NCBI RefSeq assembly: GCF_038592985.1 | Contig: NZ_CP151951.1 | Location: forward strand, 2,099,001 to 2,163,000 | Reading direction: 5' to 3' | Length of the DNA: 64,000 nt | From: Paenibacillus sp. FSL R10-2782 | Lineage (GTDB): Bacteria; Bacillota; Bacilli; Paenibacillales; Paenibacillaceae | In this document: piece by piece, positions 8,244 to 16,651 of the stretch | Position numbering within the stretch: position 1 is the first letter of the stretch | How the letters are laid out: each line of letters starts with the position of its first letter | Translations under genes and position numbers: made by a program | The notes under the pieces: model-generated | What the model saw: the letters and a program-made list of their open reading frames with translations, nothing else | Database searches by the model: none | Told to the model about the DNA's origin: nothing

Positions 8244-10061
8244 ATGCTGAGTAAAGTCAAAAGATTACTAATCGGTCGTCCACGAAAATCGACGGCTCTT
8301 GAAGATGAGAAACTAAACAAGCTTAAGGCTCTGGCCATCCTGTCCTCGGATGCGTTGTCCTCTGTAGCTTACGGAACGGAGCAAATTCTGATTGTTTTGA
8401 TTACAGCGGGCTTCACTGCTTTATGGTATTCCATTCCAATATCCATCGCGGTATTGGGATTGCTGGTTATTCTGATCCTGTCCTACAGACAGACTATTTT
8501 TTCCTATCCCGCTGGTGGTGGCGCCTATATCGTCGCTCAGGACAATTTGGGCAGGGCTCCGAGTCTGATTGCAGGCGGATCTTTGCTGGTCGATTATATT
8601 CTGACGGTAGCAGTCAGCTCGTCAGCGGGTACAGATGCCATTACATCGGCGTTTCCATCCTTGCATGATCATCGGATCGCCATTGCACTGATCATGATCA
8701 TCTTTTTGACCATTATGAACCTGCGCGGAGTAACAGAATCAGCCTCAGTGCTGGCTGCACCGATTTATTTATTCGTAATTTCGATCTTTGTCCTGATTAT
8801 TAGCGGTATCATCCATTACGTGGCAGGAGGAGCCCATGCTGCGGCACCGCAATTTGGAGCTACGGTATCCAACGTCAGTCTGTTTCTGCTGCTGAAGGCG
8901 TTCAGCTCAGGCTGCTCGGCGCTAACCGGGGTAGAGGCTGTCTCGAATGCCATTCCGAATTTCCGTAAGCCTGCTGCCAAAAATGCGGCAACTACGCTGA
9001 TGATGATGGGTTTGATTCTCGGTTGTATGTTCATCGGAATCAGTCTGCTGGCTTATTGGTATGGTGTTCGTCCAAATCCGCACGAAACGGTCATTTCGCA
9101 AATTGCGAACGCAACTTTCGGGCGCGGTGTGATGTATTACATCATTCAGGGCGTGACGGCGTTAATCTTGTTTTTGGCGGCGAATACAGCTTATTCGGCC
9201 TTTCCGCTGCTTGCATTTATGCTGGCAAAAGACAAATACATGCCGCATATGTTCATGGTTCGCGGAGATCGACTCGGTTACTCGAACGGTATCCTGTTTC
9301 TGAGTATTTTCTCGGCATTGCTGGTTATCGTATTTGGTGGAAATACAGGAAATCTGATTCCACTTTATGCTGTAGGGGTATTTATCCCGTTTACGCTTTC
9401 CCAGCTTGGAATGATGATTCGCTGGATTCGTCTCAAGCCGTCAGGCTGGGTCGTCAAGCTTGCTATTAATACGATTGGGATGCTGACCACGCTGTCCATT
9501 ACGCTTATTTTTATTTTCACCAAGTTTAGTCAGGTGTGGATGGTGTTTATCTTCCTGCCTTTGGTTTTGTATTTCTTTATGAAGATCAATGGTCATTACA
9601 AAAATACGGCTGAGCAGCTGCGGATCGACATTACGAAGGATAAGCCTATGGTCAAAGGCAATACGATCATTATTCCAGTGGCTGGTATTACACGAGTCGT
9701 GATGAATACCATCAGCTATGCCAAGACCTTGTCGGACAATGTGGTTGCTGTATATGTAGGTGTGGATGATGAAGCAATCCGCAAGATGGAGCAAAAATGG
9801 GAAGAGTGGGATGTAGGTATCCGTTTGGTGGTGCTGAAATCCCGTTATCGCAGCATTATTAATCCGCTTCGCAAGTTCATTGATACGGTGGAGTGGAAAA
9901 AAGCGGACGAGGATCATATTACCGTTCTTATTCCACAATTCATCACGAAGCACTGGTGGGAAAATATTTTGCACAACCAGACCAGCTTGCTGATGAGAGC
10001 TTATCTGATCAATTACAAAGACGTCATCGTAACGACTGTCCCTTTTCATTTAAACAAATAA
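8244..10061 (+). CDS. kimA: KimA-type high-affinity potassium importer (APC superfamily)
   Basis: The 605-residue protein matches KimA (YdaO) of Bacillus over its length as I recall it: the N-terminal LKALAILSSDALSSVAYGTE, then LIAGGSLLVDYILTVAVS, the AFSSGCSALTGVEAVSNA motif, and a cytosolic C-terminal domain from about residue 465 (VKGNTIIIPVAGITRVV). About twelve membrane segments precede that domain. KimA imports potassium with protons and is inhibited by cyclic di-AMP at its cytosolic domain. The ATG follows AAGGAG at a normal distance. It stands alone between two terminators. A generic APC amino acid permease is the alternative call. Confidence 0.82.
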   Translation: MLSKVKRLLIGRPRKSTALEDEKLNKLKALAILSSDALSSVAYGTEQILIVLITAGFTALWYSIPISIAVLGLLVILILSYRQTIFSYPAGGGAYIVAQDNLGRAPSLIAGGSLLVDYILTVAVSSSAGTDAITSAFPSLHDHRIAIALIMIIFLTIMNLRGVTESASVLAAPIYLFVISIFVLIISGIIHYVAGGAHAAAPQFGATVSNVSLFLLLKAFSSGCSALTGVEAVSNAIPNFRKPAAKNAATTLMMMGLILGCMFIGISLLAYWYGVRPNPHETVISQIANATFGRGVMYYIIQGVTALILFLAANTAYSAFPLLAFMLAKDKYMPHMFMVRGDRLGYSNGILFLSIFSALLVIVFGGNTGNLIPLYAVGVFIPFTLSQLGMMIRWIRLKPSGWVVKLAINTIGMLTTLSITLIFIFTKFSQVWMVFIFLPLVLYFFMKINGHYKNTAEQLRIDITKDKPMVKGNTIIIPVAGITRVVMNTISYAKTLSDNVVAVYVGVDDEAIRKMEQKWEEWDVGIRLVVLKSRYRSIINPLRKFIDTVEWKKADEDHITVLIPQFITKHWWENILHNQTSLLMRAYLINYKDVIVTTVPFHLNK

Positions 10062-10093
10062 ATGGAACAGGCGATTATAGCATGACAAAATGA

Positions 10094-10138
10094 ACATCTT
10101 CTGGTCGCATTTCGTTGCGGCTGGAGGGTGTTTTTTTA
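10094..10138 (+). terminator. Terminator after kimA
   Basis: A 16-bp stem with several G-U pairs (ACATCTTCTGGTCGCA against TGCGGCTGGAGGGTGT) is followed by a run of T. Confidence 0.8.
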
Positions 10139-10153
10139 TACCTGCATATTTAC

Positions 10154-10200
10154 TTTAACGATACGTTTTATGTATTATTGATACAAAACGTATCGTTAAA
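10154..10200. promoter_or_regulatory. Large perfect inverted repeat before the acyltransferase gene
   Basis: Two 16-bp arms, TTTAACGATACGTTTT and AAAACGTATCGTTAAA, flank a 15-bp A+T-rich centre. Each arm itself holds a smaller near-palindrome of the form AACG-N3-CGTT, so the site looks like two operators in opposite orientation. It ends 21 bp before the ATG. A TetR-type repressor site is plausible; no such regulator is adjacent. Confidence 0.55.
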
Positions 10201-10221
10201 GAATAGATATGGAGGGCTACA

Positions 10222-11340
10222 ATGCCAGGAACCAAGGGTGAAACGGAACATAACAAGCTGCAATTTGTAGATACGCTGAGAGCGCTGGCAATTATGGGCG
10301 TGTTGCTTGTACATGTCAGCCAGCAGGTAGATGGATTAAACGGATGGTTGCAAAAGGGATTAAGCTTGGGAGCGAAAGGGGTCGCTTTATTTTATCTGGC
10401 CAGTGCTTTTACACTCTTTCTGTCATTGAGCAGACGTTCCGGTGACAGAAAAGAGCGTGTCTCGGCGTATCTGGTGCGTCGTTTTTTTCGAATTGCTCCC
10501 TTGTATTACATTATGTTAATCACCTATTTGCTTGTGAACGGAGCAGGGCCCCGTTTCTGGCTTGGGGATCAGGAAGGGATCACTGTTGCGAATATCGCAG
10601 CTCATATCTTGTTTCTGAATGGACTGAATCCGTACTGGATCAATAGCATTATCGGTGTGGAATGGTCCATAGCAGTGGAATGTATGTTTTATCTATGCGT
10701 GCCGTTATTATTTAAACTGATCCGATCGATTCGGCATGCTGCCTGGTTTGTGGTGGGAGCGCTTCTACTGAGCTTTGGGCTGAACACGGTATTTGCGAAT
10801 GCTCCATGGATCGGTGATCACCTGTTGTGGGGGCATTATCTATATTTATGGTTTCCGAACCAACTGCCTGTCTTCGGACTGGGTATATTGCTGTTCTTCA
10901 TATGGAAAGACGAGCGGCATTGGAAAAGTGTAGACCGATTCAGCGGCGTATTGCTGCTTGGCTCCATGCTGTTTGCTCTTTGTACAGGTATGACGGATTA
11001 TCTCATCGGTGTCCTGTTGCTGCTGGGAGCCTATGCTTTGTATCACTGGAAGCCTGTGTGGCTGTTAAACTGGGGATGGTCATGGATCGGCTGCCTCAGC
11101 TACAGTATGTATTTGACGCATATGCTTGCTCTGGAGATTGTAAGTCAGATTGAGTTTCCATTTTCCCCCGTTGTTAATTTGACTCTTATGTATGTTATGA
11201 CACTTCTGTTGACCACAGGTTTGTCCTGGCTCACCTATTCATGGATCGAACAACCCGGCATCCGTTGGGGGAAAAATATCATATCACGTATGAAGTCTGT
11301 ACGCTCACAGGAAGATTCGGTCAATGAAAGTGTTGCCTGA
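10222..11340 (+). CDS. Acyltransferase family 3 membrane protein
   Basis: This 372-residue protein has about ten hydrophobic segments and the acyltransferase-3 N-terminal signature FVDTLRALAIMGVLLVH with the family's Arg and His. Members (OafA, WecH, NodX types) O-acylate sugars, polysaccharides or lipids at the membrane. The motif RFFRIAPLYY near residues 91-100 is also typical. The ATG has TGGAGGG upstream. It is a single-gene unit between the palindrome at 10154-10200 and the terminator at 11466. The acceptor is unknown. Confidence 0.87.
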   Translation: MPGTKGETEHNKLQFVDTLRALAIMGVLLVHVSQQVDGLNGWLQKGLSLGAKGVALFYLASAFTLFLSLSRRSGDRKERVSAYLVRRFFRIAPLYYIMLITYLLVNGAGPRFWLGDQEGITVANIAAHILFLNGLNPYWINSIIGVEWSIAVECMFYLCVPLLFKLIRSIRHAAWFVVGALLLSFGLNTVFANAPWIGDHLLWGHYLYLWFPNQLPVFGLGILLFFIWKDERHWKSVDRFSGVLLLGSMLFALCTGMTDYLIGVLLLLGAYALYHWKPVWLLNWGWSWIGCLSYSMYLTHMLALEIVSQIEFPFSPVVNLTLMYVMTLLLTTGLSWLTYSWIEQPGIRWGKNIISRMKSVRSQEDSVNESVA

Positions 11341-11418
11341 GATGTAACTTTTTTCTGCATCCGATAACATTTGTTGAAGTGCTTAAAGAATTTATCCAAT
11401 CCTTGAAAAGGAGATGCG

Positions 11419-11455
11419 TACTTTTAAGCGTTGGGAATCGAATGATGCAAAATGC
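11419..11455 (+). repeat. Half copy of the MITE-like repeat
   Basis: TACTTTTAAGCG, TTGGGAATCGAAT and GATGCAAAATGCT match, in order, the right third of the copy at 4949-5057 and the right terminal repeat of the full copies. The left half and internal palindrome are missing. It lies between the acyltransferase stop and its terminator. Confidence 0.5.
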
Positions 11456-11465
11456 TGATATACAT

Positions 11466-11494
11466 AGGCTGCCAGTGAGCAGCTTCTTTTTTTT
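11466..11494 (+). terminator. Terminator after the acyltransferase gene
   Basis: GCTGC (11468-11472) and GCAGC (11479-11483), extended by A-T pairs, precede TTCTTTTTTTT. Confidence 0.7.
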
Positions 11495-11496
11495 GT

Positions 11497-11527
11497 AAAA
11501 AAAATCAGGCGCTCCAATAAGAGCGCC
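11497..11527 (-). terminator. Strong leftward terminator without an obvious gene
   Basis: Read leftward, GGCGCTC and GAGCGCC form a perfect 7-bp G+C-rich stem followed by TGATTTTTTTT. No convincing leftward gene lies upstream of it, so it may end a small RNA or an antisense transcript from the 11530-11740 region. Confidence 0.65.
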
Positions 11528-11530
11528 CGA

Positions 11531-11722
11531 ATGGGAGAGGAGAAACCGGACGAAGAGCTTATGGGGAAACGTAAGTCTTCTCCGCGGTTGTCTACGACAT
11601 TGGTTGAATGCCGATATCCTAAGGATGCCCACGATATGGGTTTTTATACCTCCTCAAATCCTGCGTTTTTCAAACGGCGATCCATGTGGTACGATAACGT
11701 CATAATCTTTATATGGTTATGA
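11531..11722 (+). CDS. Possible small protein, unknown function
   Basis: A rightward frame of 63 codons (53 if the ATG at 11561 is used) has coding-like codon choice and ends at TGA 11720-11722, 29 bp before rsmD. The product begins MGKRKSSPRLSTTL from the second ATG and contains GFYTSSNPAFFKRR. I know of no family for it. Neither ATG has a well-placed ribosome binding site; GAGAGGAG lies 18 bp before the second. It could instead be a spurious frame across a non-coding RNA. The rest of the 11341-11751 gap holds the half repeat and the two terminators. Confidence 0.3.
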   Translation: MGEEKPDEELMGKRKSSPRLSTTLVECRYPKDAHDMGFYTSSNPAFFKRRSMWYDNVIIFIWL

Positions 11723-11751
11723 ACACATATAGAAAATAGGTGAGTTTCAGC

Positions 11752-12390
11752 GTGAGAGTGGTATCGGGTAGTGCCAAAGGAAGGCCGTTAAAGGCAGTTC
11801 CCGGCACAGGGACGCGGCCGACCACGGATAAGGTCAAAGAAGCGCTATTTAGCATGATAGGTCCTTATTTTGATGGGGGAGTCGCGCTTGATTTGTTTGC
11901 AGGCAGCGGCGGCCTGGGTATAGAGGCGCTTAGCCGAGGAATGGACAAGGCAGTCTTTATTGATATGGAATCGAAAAGTATTGATGTCATTAAAGAAAAT
12001 TTGCGAAAAACCGGATTGGAAGGACAGGCTGAAGTGTTCCGCAATGATGCCGGACGAGCGCTCAAAGCGCTGGCAAAACGTGGAGCTCTTTTTGATGCTG
12101 TTTTTCTGGACCCGCCCTATCGTCTCAAGCATGGTGATGAATTGATGAGCCGTATGGCTGAACTGGACTTGCTTTGTTCTGAGGCAGTCATTGTGCTGGA
12201 GTATGAGTCGGGACATGAGTACCCGGAAAGCTTTGGGCCGTTCGAACAGGTCAGAAAAGCAGTCTATGGCGAAACAACGTTATCTATCTACCGCTTTGCA
12301 GCAGAGCAACCGGACGATGCAGAACATACTGAGACCGGAACGGAAAAATCTGATATAGCCGAATCAGGCGGGGAGGACCATCATGACTGA
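11752..12390 (+). CDS. rsmD: 16S rRNA (guanine966-N2)-methyltransferase
   Basis: RsmD methylates G966 of 16S rRNA during 30S assembly. The SAM-binding motif LDLFAGSGGLGIEALSRG lies near residues 45-62 and the catalytic motif DPPY follows in VFLDPPYRL. I start at GTG 11752 (RVVSGSAKGR), as in other RsmD proteins, with AGGTGAG 8 bp upstream; GTG at 11740 overlaps that site. The C-terminus carries an extra acidic tail of about 30 residues (rich in Asp and Glu) absent from the usual protein of about 185. The stop overlaps the coaD start by 8 bp. Confidence 0.93.
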   Translation: MRVVSGSAKGRPLKAVPGTGTRPTTDKVKEALFSMIGPYFDGGVALDLFAGSGGLGIEALSRGMDKAVFIDMESKSIDVIKENLRKTGLEGQAEVFRNDAGRALKALAKRGALFDAVFLDPPYRLKHGDELMSRMAELDLLCSEAVIVLEYESGHEYPESFGPFEQVRKAVYGETTLSIYRFAAEQPDDAEHTETGTEKSDIAESGGEDHHD

Positions 12391-12904
12391 GCACAAACCA
12401 CGTATTGCCGTATATCCTGGGACCTTTGATCCCGTGACGATGGGGCATCAGGATATTATTCAAAGAGCGGCGAGGCAGTTTGATCTGCTTATTGTCGCGG
12501 TACTTAACAATATTAGTAAAAATCCACTGTTTTCTCTGGAGGAGCGAATGGAGCTGCTGCGGACGGTAACCCGCGATATTCCGAACATTGAGGTGGACAG
12601 CTTCCGTGACCTGACAGCCAATTATGTACGTGAAAAAGGGGCTCAGGTTATCGTCAGAGGAATCCGGTCAGTGACAGATTTTGAATATGAGCTGCAATTG
12701 GCTTCCACGAACCATAAGCTGAACCCGGATGCTGAAACGATCTTTATGATGACGAACCCGACTTATTCATATCTGAGTTCCAGTATGGTGAAGGAAATCG
12801 CCCATTTTGACGGCAAGGTCGTAGATCTGGTGGCTCCTGAGGTCGAGGATGCGCTGCGTGCCAAGGTCAACGCCAAGCGCGGCGGCTCCACCATGAAGTT
12901 ATAA
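12383..12904 (+). CDS. coaD: Phosphopantetheine adenylyltransferase
   Basis: CoaD makes dephospho-CoA from 4'-phosphopantetheine and ATP. The nucleotidyltransferase motif TMGH is at residues 19-22, the N-terminal YPGTFDPVT is intact, and the second nucleotide motif YLSSSMVKE lies near the C-terminus, in place of the usual ISST form. Length (173) is slightly above the usual 160. The ATG follows GGGAGGACC inside the end of rsmD, so the two are co-translated. Its last 38 bp overlap the leftward ylbJ gene tail to tail. Confidence 0.95.
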   Translation: MTEHKPRIAVYPGTFDPVTMGHQDIIQRAARQFDLLIVAVLNNISKNPLFSLEERMELLRTVTRDIPNIEVDSFRDLTANYVREKGAQVIVRGIRSVTDFEYELQLASTNHKLNPDAETIFMMTNPTYSYLSSSMVKEIAHFDGKVVDLVAPEVEDALRAKVNAKRGGSTMKL

Positions 12905-14189
12905 AGGAAATGACAAGCAGTGTAAGTATAATCGCGCCCAGAAGCACAATAGACAACATGGTCAGTTGCCAGGGATACAGCGACGGACTTTCCAACTGTG
13001 TCCACAGGTTGCTGCTCTCCGCCATGACGGAATGCACGGCGGGATCATAACCGCTTTCGGCGAAAGAAGAAACGGAGCTACGGCTAACATAAGCTGGAAG
13101 TGTATTGCTTGTCATACGGCTAAAAGTCGTCCATGCAACGAGTGTAAGCACAAAGGCGATGATGCCATGAAGCACCCTGGATATAGTGAACGTGATACCT
13201 TTGTCCGATGGCTTGGTGACAGCTGTGATTTGGAGCCAGCCGCATAGCCCTCCCCAGCCTAGTACGGCGCTGATCAGAGCCGCTTGTGTGCGGAGATCAT
13301 ACGGCAGGCGGCTGATTTCATAGGAACCGAGATGAATTTCCATCCACGCGGGCCATATGAAAGAAAATGCTCCTTGGCCTGAGTACATGGATAGCAACCG
13401 AATCAGCACGGAAAAGAAAATAATGAATCCACCTGTCATCATAAGCGTCTGTACGGCATGGGATACGGTTTCGCCCAGCAGCTTTCCAAAGCTGCGGCCG
13501 TCCCGTTCTCTGGCAGAGCGTGTGGCGTCCCAAGCGGACCGGATGAGAGTGGTAGAAGTACGGGAAACAGAGGTTCGCCGGAGGGCAACTGGCGTTTCCC
13601 GTTTTTGCGATTCTTTTGAGGACGCAGTCAGTCTGACTGTAATCCATCCCGCCAATAGGCCGGAGATCCAGTGAACGGCAAGCAGCATGACTCCTACAGC
13701 AGCATTATGCAACAATCCTGTTCCGATAACGAGCAGGATGGTCATCGGATTGCAGAAATGAGCGATAGCGGTCAGTCTTCTAAGCTGACGCTTGGTCATA
13801 TCCTCCTGCTGTGCCCATTGGCGCACAGCTTCCGCAGCAGCCGGAAATCCGGCGGTCAGGCCGAGGGCCAGTACCCAGCCGCTGCGACCTGGAAGACGGA
13901 ACCAGGAGCGCATGAACGGCTCCATAAGGACGCCAAGCCCATGCACCAGACCGAAGGCGACAAGCATTTCGGACAGCATCAAAAAAGGGAGCATGGCCGG
14001 GAAAATAATGCTCCACCATAGCTTAAGCCCTTGAGCAGAGGCTTGGAACACCTCTTCCGGTGAGGCGACAACAGCCAGCACAAGCAGAATGGCTCCAAGG
14101 GCAAGCAACAGGGTTGTCCAATAGGGAGCGGAATGGGCTTCCTTTTGTAGCAAAGGTTTCACCTCTTTGGAAGTGATATGATTTAACAT
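12867..14189 (-). CDS. ylbJ: YlbJ-type sporulation integral membrane protein
   Basis: A 440-residue membrane protein with about eight hydrophobic segments. It matches the SpmA/YlbJ nucleoside-recognition family in the stretch KLWWSIIFPAMLPFLMLSE and in the LGLTAGFPAAAEAVRQW loop. In Bacillus, YlbJ is needed for resistant spores, and its gene sits between coaD and the ylbL protease gene, exactly as here, though here it runs in the opposite direction. The start ATG at 14187-14189 has GAGG about 14 bp upstream, a loose fit. The 3' end overlaps coaD by 38 bp antisense, with no room for a terminator between them. Confidence 0.85.
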   Translation of the reverse strand: MLNHITSKEVKPLLQKEAHSAPYWTTLLLALGAILLVLAVVASPEEVFQASAQGLKLWWSIIFPAMLPFLMLSEMLVAFGLVHGLGVLMEPFMRSWFRLPGRSGWVLALGLTAGFPAAAEAVRQWAQQEDMTKRQLRRLTAIAHFCNPMTILLVIGTGLLHNAAVGVMLLAVHWISGLLAGWITVRLTASSKESQKRETPVALRRTSVSRTSTTLIRSAWDATRSARERDGRSFGKLLGETVSHAVQTLMMTGGFIIFFSVLIRLLSMYSGQGAFSFIWPAWMEIHLGSYEISRLPYDLRTQAALISAVLGWGGLCGWLQITAVTKPSDKGITFTISRVLHGIIAFVLTLVAWTTFSRMTSNTLPAYVSRSSVSSFAESGYDPAVHSVMAESSNLWTQLESPSLYPWQLTMLSIVLLGAIILTLLVISFITSWWSRRAWR

Positions 14190-14394
14190 TTTAAAAAACG
14201 AGCCTCATCGTGCATAAATATATTAGGATGCATCGTATGTTGTTTCTAACGCTTTTCGCGTTTGGAATCGGGCGAGGTGCTCGTACACGCTGCTGGTAAA
14301 CAATGTATGCTTTTTTGTAAGAATTGAGAACAGGCAGGGCGCTGAGTTAGTTTGGGTGAAATAGAAGAAGTTAAGGCTGTGAGGGGGAGAAGCG

Positions 14395-15426
14395 ATGAAG
14401 CGAATAAACCAGAATAGAGCTTTTTTTACAACCGGATATGTTCTGTTCCTGGCCACCATGGTCTATGTGCTGGTATATATGCCAACCCCATATCTGATCT
14501 ATGGACCCGGTGGGGCAAATGAAATCAAGCCGATGGTAACTGTTCAGGAAGGCGACCGAAGCGAACGGGGGACCTTTATGATGACGACGGTATCGGCGCG
14601 TTATGCCAATATCGTGATGCTGGGGATATCGAAGCTGGATGCCAATTCAGAGATTCAGCGCAAGGAGGATCGGCTGCATGGCAGAAGTGAAGACGAATAT
14701 GCAGCAGAGCAGGTGTGGTATATGGGAGATTCCCAGTCTTCAGCGATGGAGGCTGCTTATACCCGGGCCGATATTCCTTATCGCATTGTGCCGGATTATG
14801 TGTACGTATTTAAGGTGCCCAGCTCAAGTAATGTGTTTCATCCCGGAGATGAAATTCTGGAGCTGAACGGGGTAAGGGTAACAGATAATCGTTCCATCCG
14901 AAACGCCTTGGAGTATGAAAAGTCAGGAACGATTGCCAAAGTGAAGCTAAAACGTGATGGCAAGCTGCTGACGGTGCAAGCTCCATTAATGACCATCACA
15001 GACAGTGAAACAGGCAAACAACGACCCGGTTTTGGAGTCAGCATTGCCACGGTTCAGAAAGTAGAGCCGAAGGATGAGCGTAAAACGATTCATTTTACGT
15101 CAACGGATGTAGGTGGACCCTCTGCTGGTTTGATGTTTACGATGGAAATTTATAATCAACTGACACCGGGCGATCTGAGCAAGGGATATCGTGTAGCCGG
15201 TACGGGTACGATTGATAAGAGCGGCAAGGTGGGAGCGATCGGTGGTGCAAAGTATAAAATTGTCGCCGCTGACCGTCAGGGTGCTGAATTGTTTTTCGTC
15301 CCGGAGGACAATTATAAGGAAGCCAAGGCCAAAGCAGAGCAAATCGGAACTAAGATGAAGCTCGTTCCGGTTCGCAAGCTTGACGATGCGTTAACTTATA
15401 TGGAGAAGCTCCCGATCAAACCATGA
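14395..15426 (+). CDS. ylbL: YlbL/SepM-type Lon-like serine protease with PDZ domain
   Basis: The 343-residue protein has one N-terminal membrane helix (about residues 11-30), a PDZ domain (about 115-200) and a C-terminal Lon protease (S16) domain. The Ser-Lys dyad is visible as S243 in GGPSAG and K286 in GGAK, 43 residues apart as in Lon. Such proteases act outside the membrane on small substrates; SepM trims a competence peptide in streptococci. GAGGGGG precedes the ATG. The last 11 bp overlap the leftward tmcAL gene. Confidence 0.9.
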   Translation: MKRINQNRAFFTTGYVLFLATMVYVLVYMPTPYLIYGPGGANEIKPMVTVQEGDRSERGTFMMTTVSARYANIVMLGISKLDANSEIQRKEDRLHGRSEDEYAAEQVWYMGDSQSSAMEAAYTRADIPYRIVPDYVYVFKVPSSSNVFHPGDEILELNGVRVTDNRSIRNALEYEKSGTIAKVKLKRDGKLLTVQAPLMTITDSETGKQRPGFGVSIATVQKVEPKDERKTIHFTSTDVGGPSAGLMFTMEIYNQLTPGDLSKGYRVAGTGTIDKSGKVGAIGGAKYKIVAADRQGAELFFVPEDNYKEAKAKAEQIGTKMKLVPVRKLDDALTYMEKLPIKP

Positions 15427-16651
15427 CGGGCGGCCGCAAGTAATCGGCATACATGTCACGGATGGCGGGATGTGGCATTCCGGCCGCGTGTATGGCGGCT
15501 GCGGCCGTATCCCAGTCCAGATGGGGATGCGATCCGGCTGATGGCTTGACCCATACCGGAAGGGTCGCTGTCTGCTTCATCCGGGCCAGCAGCTCGCGTC
15601 CGGCACCGTTAAAGCCGAGCACGCGGATATAGCCGGGGCCTTTCGCCAACTCGGAGGGAGCCATATCCGCCTTGGCATGATTCAGTAAAACATGTGTGAA
15701 CATACGTTGAAGCTTCGTACGAGTGTAGCGTTTTGTCTTGACGGCGGCGAGTAATGCCTCTACAGAGGGCTGGGGCAGCGTGTATAGCGAGTGCCGCAGG
15801 CGATGCTCCAGCCCTTCGGTAACCCCGTGCAGCTCCGCCAACTGCTGTGGGCTGCGCGTGATGAGGGCGTTCAGCAACGGCTGGCTGAACGCTTCCCATT
15901 GCAGCGGCGCGCGTCGGGCTTGCCATTCGCGCCGCAAAATCTCCAGCGTCGCCGCAGGCACGTACGGCGATGCGGCCTCCAGCCCGCCGTCGAGGAGGAG
16001 ACGGCGGATGGCCGTGGCGCTGGCGATGACTTCGTCCGCGGGCGCCTCGGCCTCGTGGTAGCCCGATCCCGTGCGGGCTACGGTGAAGGGCTTGATTGCG
16101 CTGTCCAGCCGTTCCAGCGCAATCAAGTAATGCAGCCCCAACGTATTGTTGGGCTGCTGCATGAGGGCGGCTAGCGCAGCGCCGTCCGCCCCTTCGGCCG
16201 CGAGCTCGGCTGCGGCCCCCGCATAGGCGGCGGGGTAGCTTACGCCGCTGCTCAGGCGCAGCGCGATGCCGGCCTTAAGCTCGGCCGGCTCTGCCGCCAG
16301 CACGCGGGCCAACGCGCGCAGCGGGCCGATGTCGCCGCTCTCGCTGCCGAAGCAGAGCGTATCGACGACGCCAGTGGCGCGGAGCAGGGCCACCGCCCCG
16401 TGGGCGAACCATTCTGCGGGCTGAACGGCATAGGCCACAGGCAGCTCCAAAACCAGGTCCACGCCCATGGCGAGTGCCATTTCGGTGCGGGACCATTTGT
16501 CCACAATCGCGGGTTCCCCCCGCTGGAGGAAGGGACCGCTCATCACAGCCACCGTGCGCTGTGCGCCAGTGATGCGAAGAGACTCCTTCCAGTGATGAAT
16601 GTGACCGTTATGCAGCGGGTTGTATTCTACAATAATACCGAGTGTTTTCAA
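15416..16651 (-). CDS. tmcAL: tRNA(Met) cytidine acetate ligase
   Basis: TmcAL (YlbM) activates acetate with ATP to form N4-acetylcytidine at the wobble base of elongator tRNA-Met. The N-terminal GIIVEYNPLHNGHIHH carries the HxGH-like nucleotidyltransferase motif, and SGPFLQRGEPA and KWSRTEMAL follow as in the family. Length (411) is normal. The start is TTG at 16649-16651; AAAGGAG lies 14 bp upstream, a long spacing. The interior, about 15590-16450, is markedly richer in G+C than the flanking genes, and the encoded middle is rich in Ala. It is convergent with ylbL, overlapping by 11 bp. Confidence 0.92.
   Translation of the reverse strand: MKTLGIIVEYNPLHNGHIHHWKESLRITGAQRTVAVMSGPFLQRGEPAIVDKWSRTEMALAMGVDLVLELPVAYAVQPAEWFAHGAVALLRATGVVDTLCFGSESGDIGPLRALARVLAAEPAELKAGIALRLSSGVSYPAAYAGAAAELAAEGADGAALAALMQQPNNTLGLHYLIALERLDSAIKPFTVARTGSGYHEAEAPADEVIASATAIRRLLLDGGLEAASPYVPAATLEILRREWQARRAPLQWEAFSQPLLNALITRSPQQLAELHGVTEGLEHRLRHSLYTLPQPSVEALLAAVKTKRYTRTKLQRMFTHVLLNHAKADMAPSELAKGPGYIRVLGFNGAGRELLARMKQTATLPVWVKPSAGSHPHLDWDTAAAAIHAAGMPHPAIRDMYADYLRPPVMV

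Noticed and set aside
11321..11632. Leftward open frame of about 100 codons between the acyltransferase and rsmD genes
   Set aside because: It reads straight through a strong leftward terminator and the half repeat, its product is basic low-quality sequence, and its GTG start is 16 bp from the nearest ribosome binding site.
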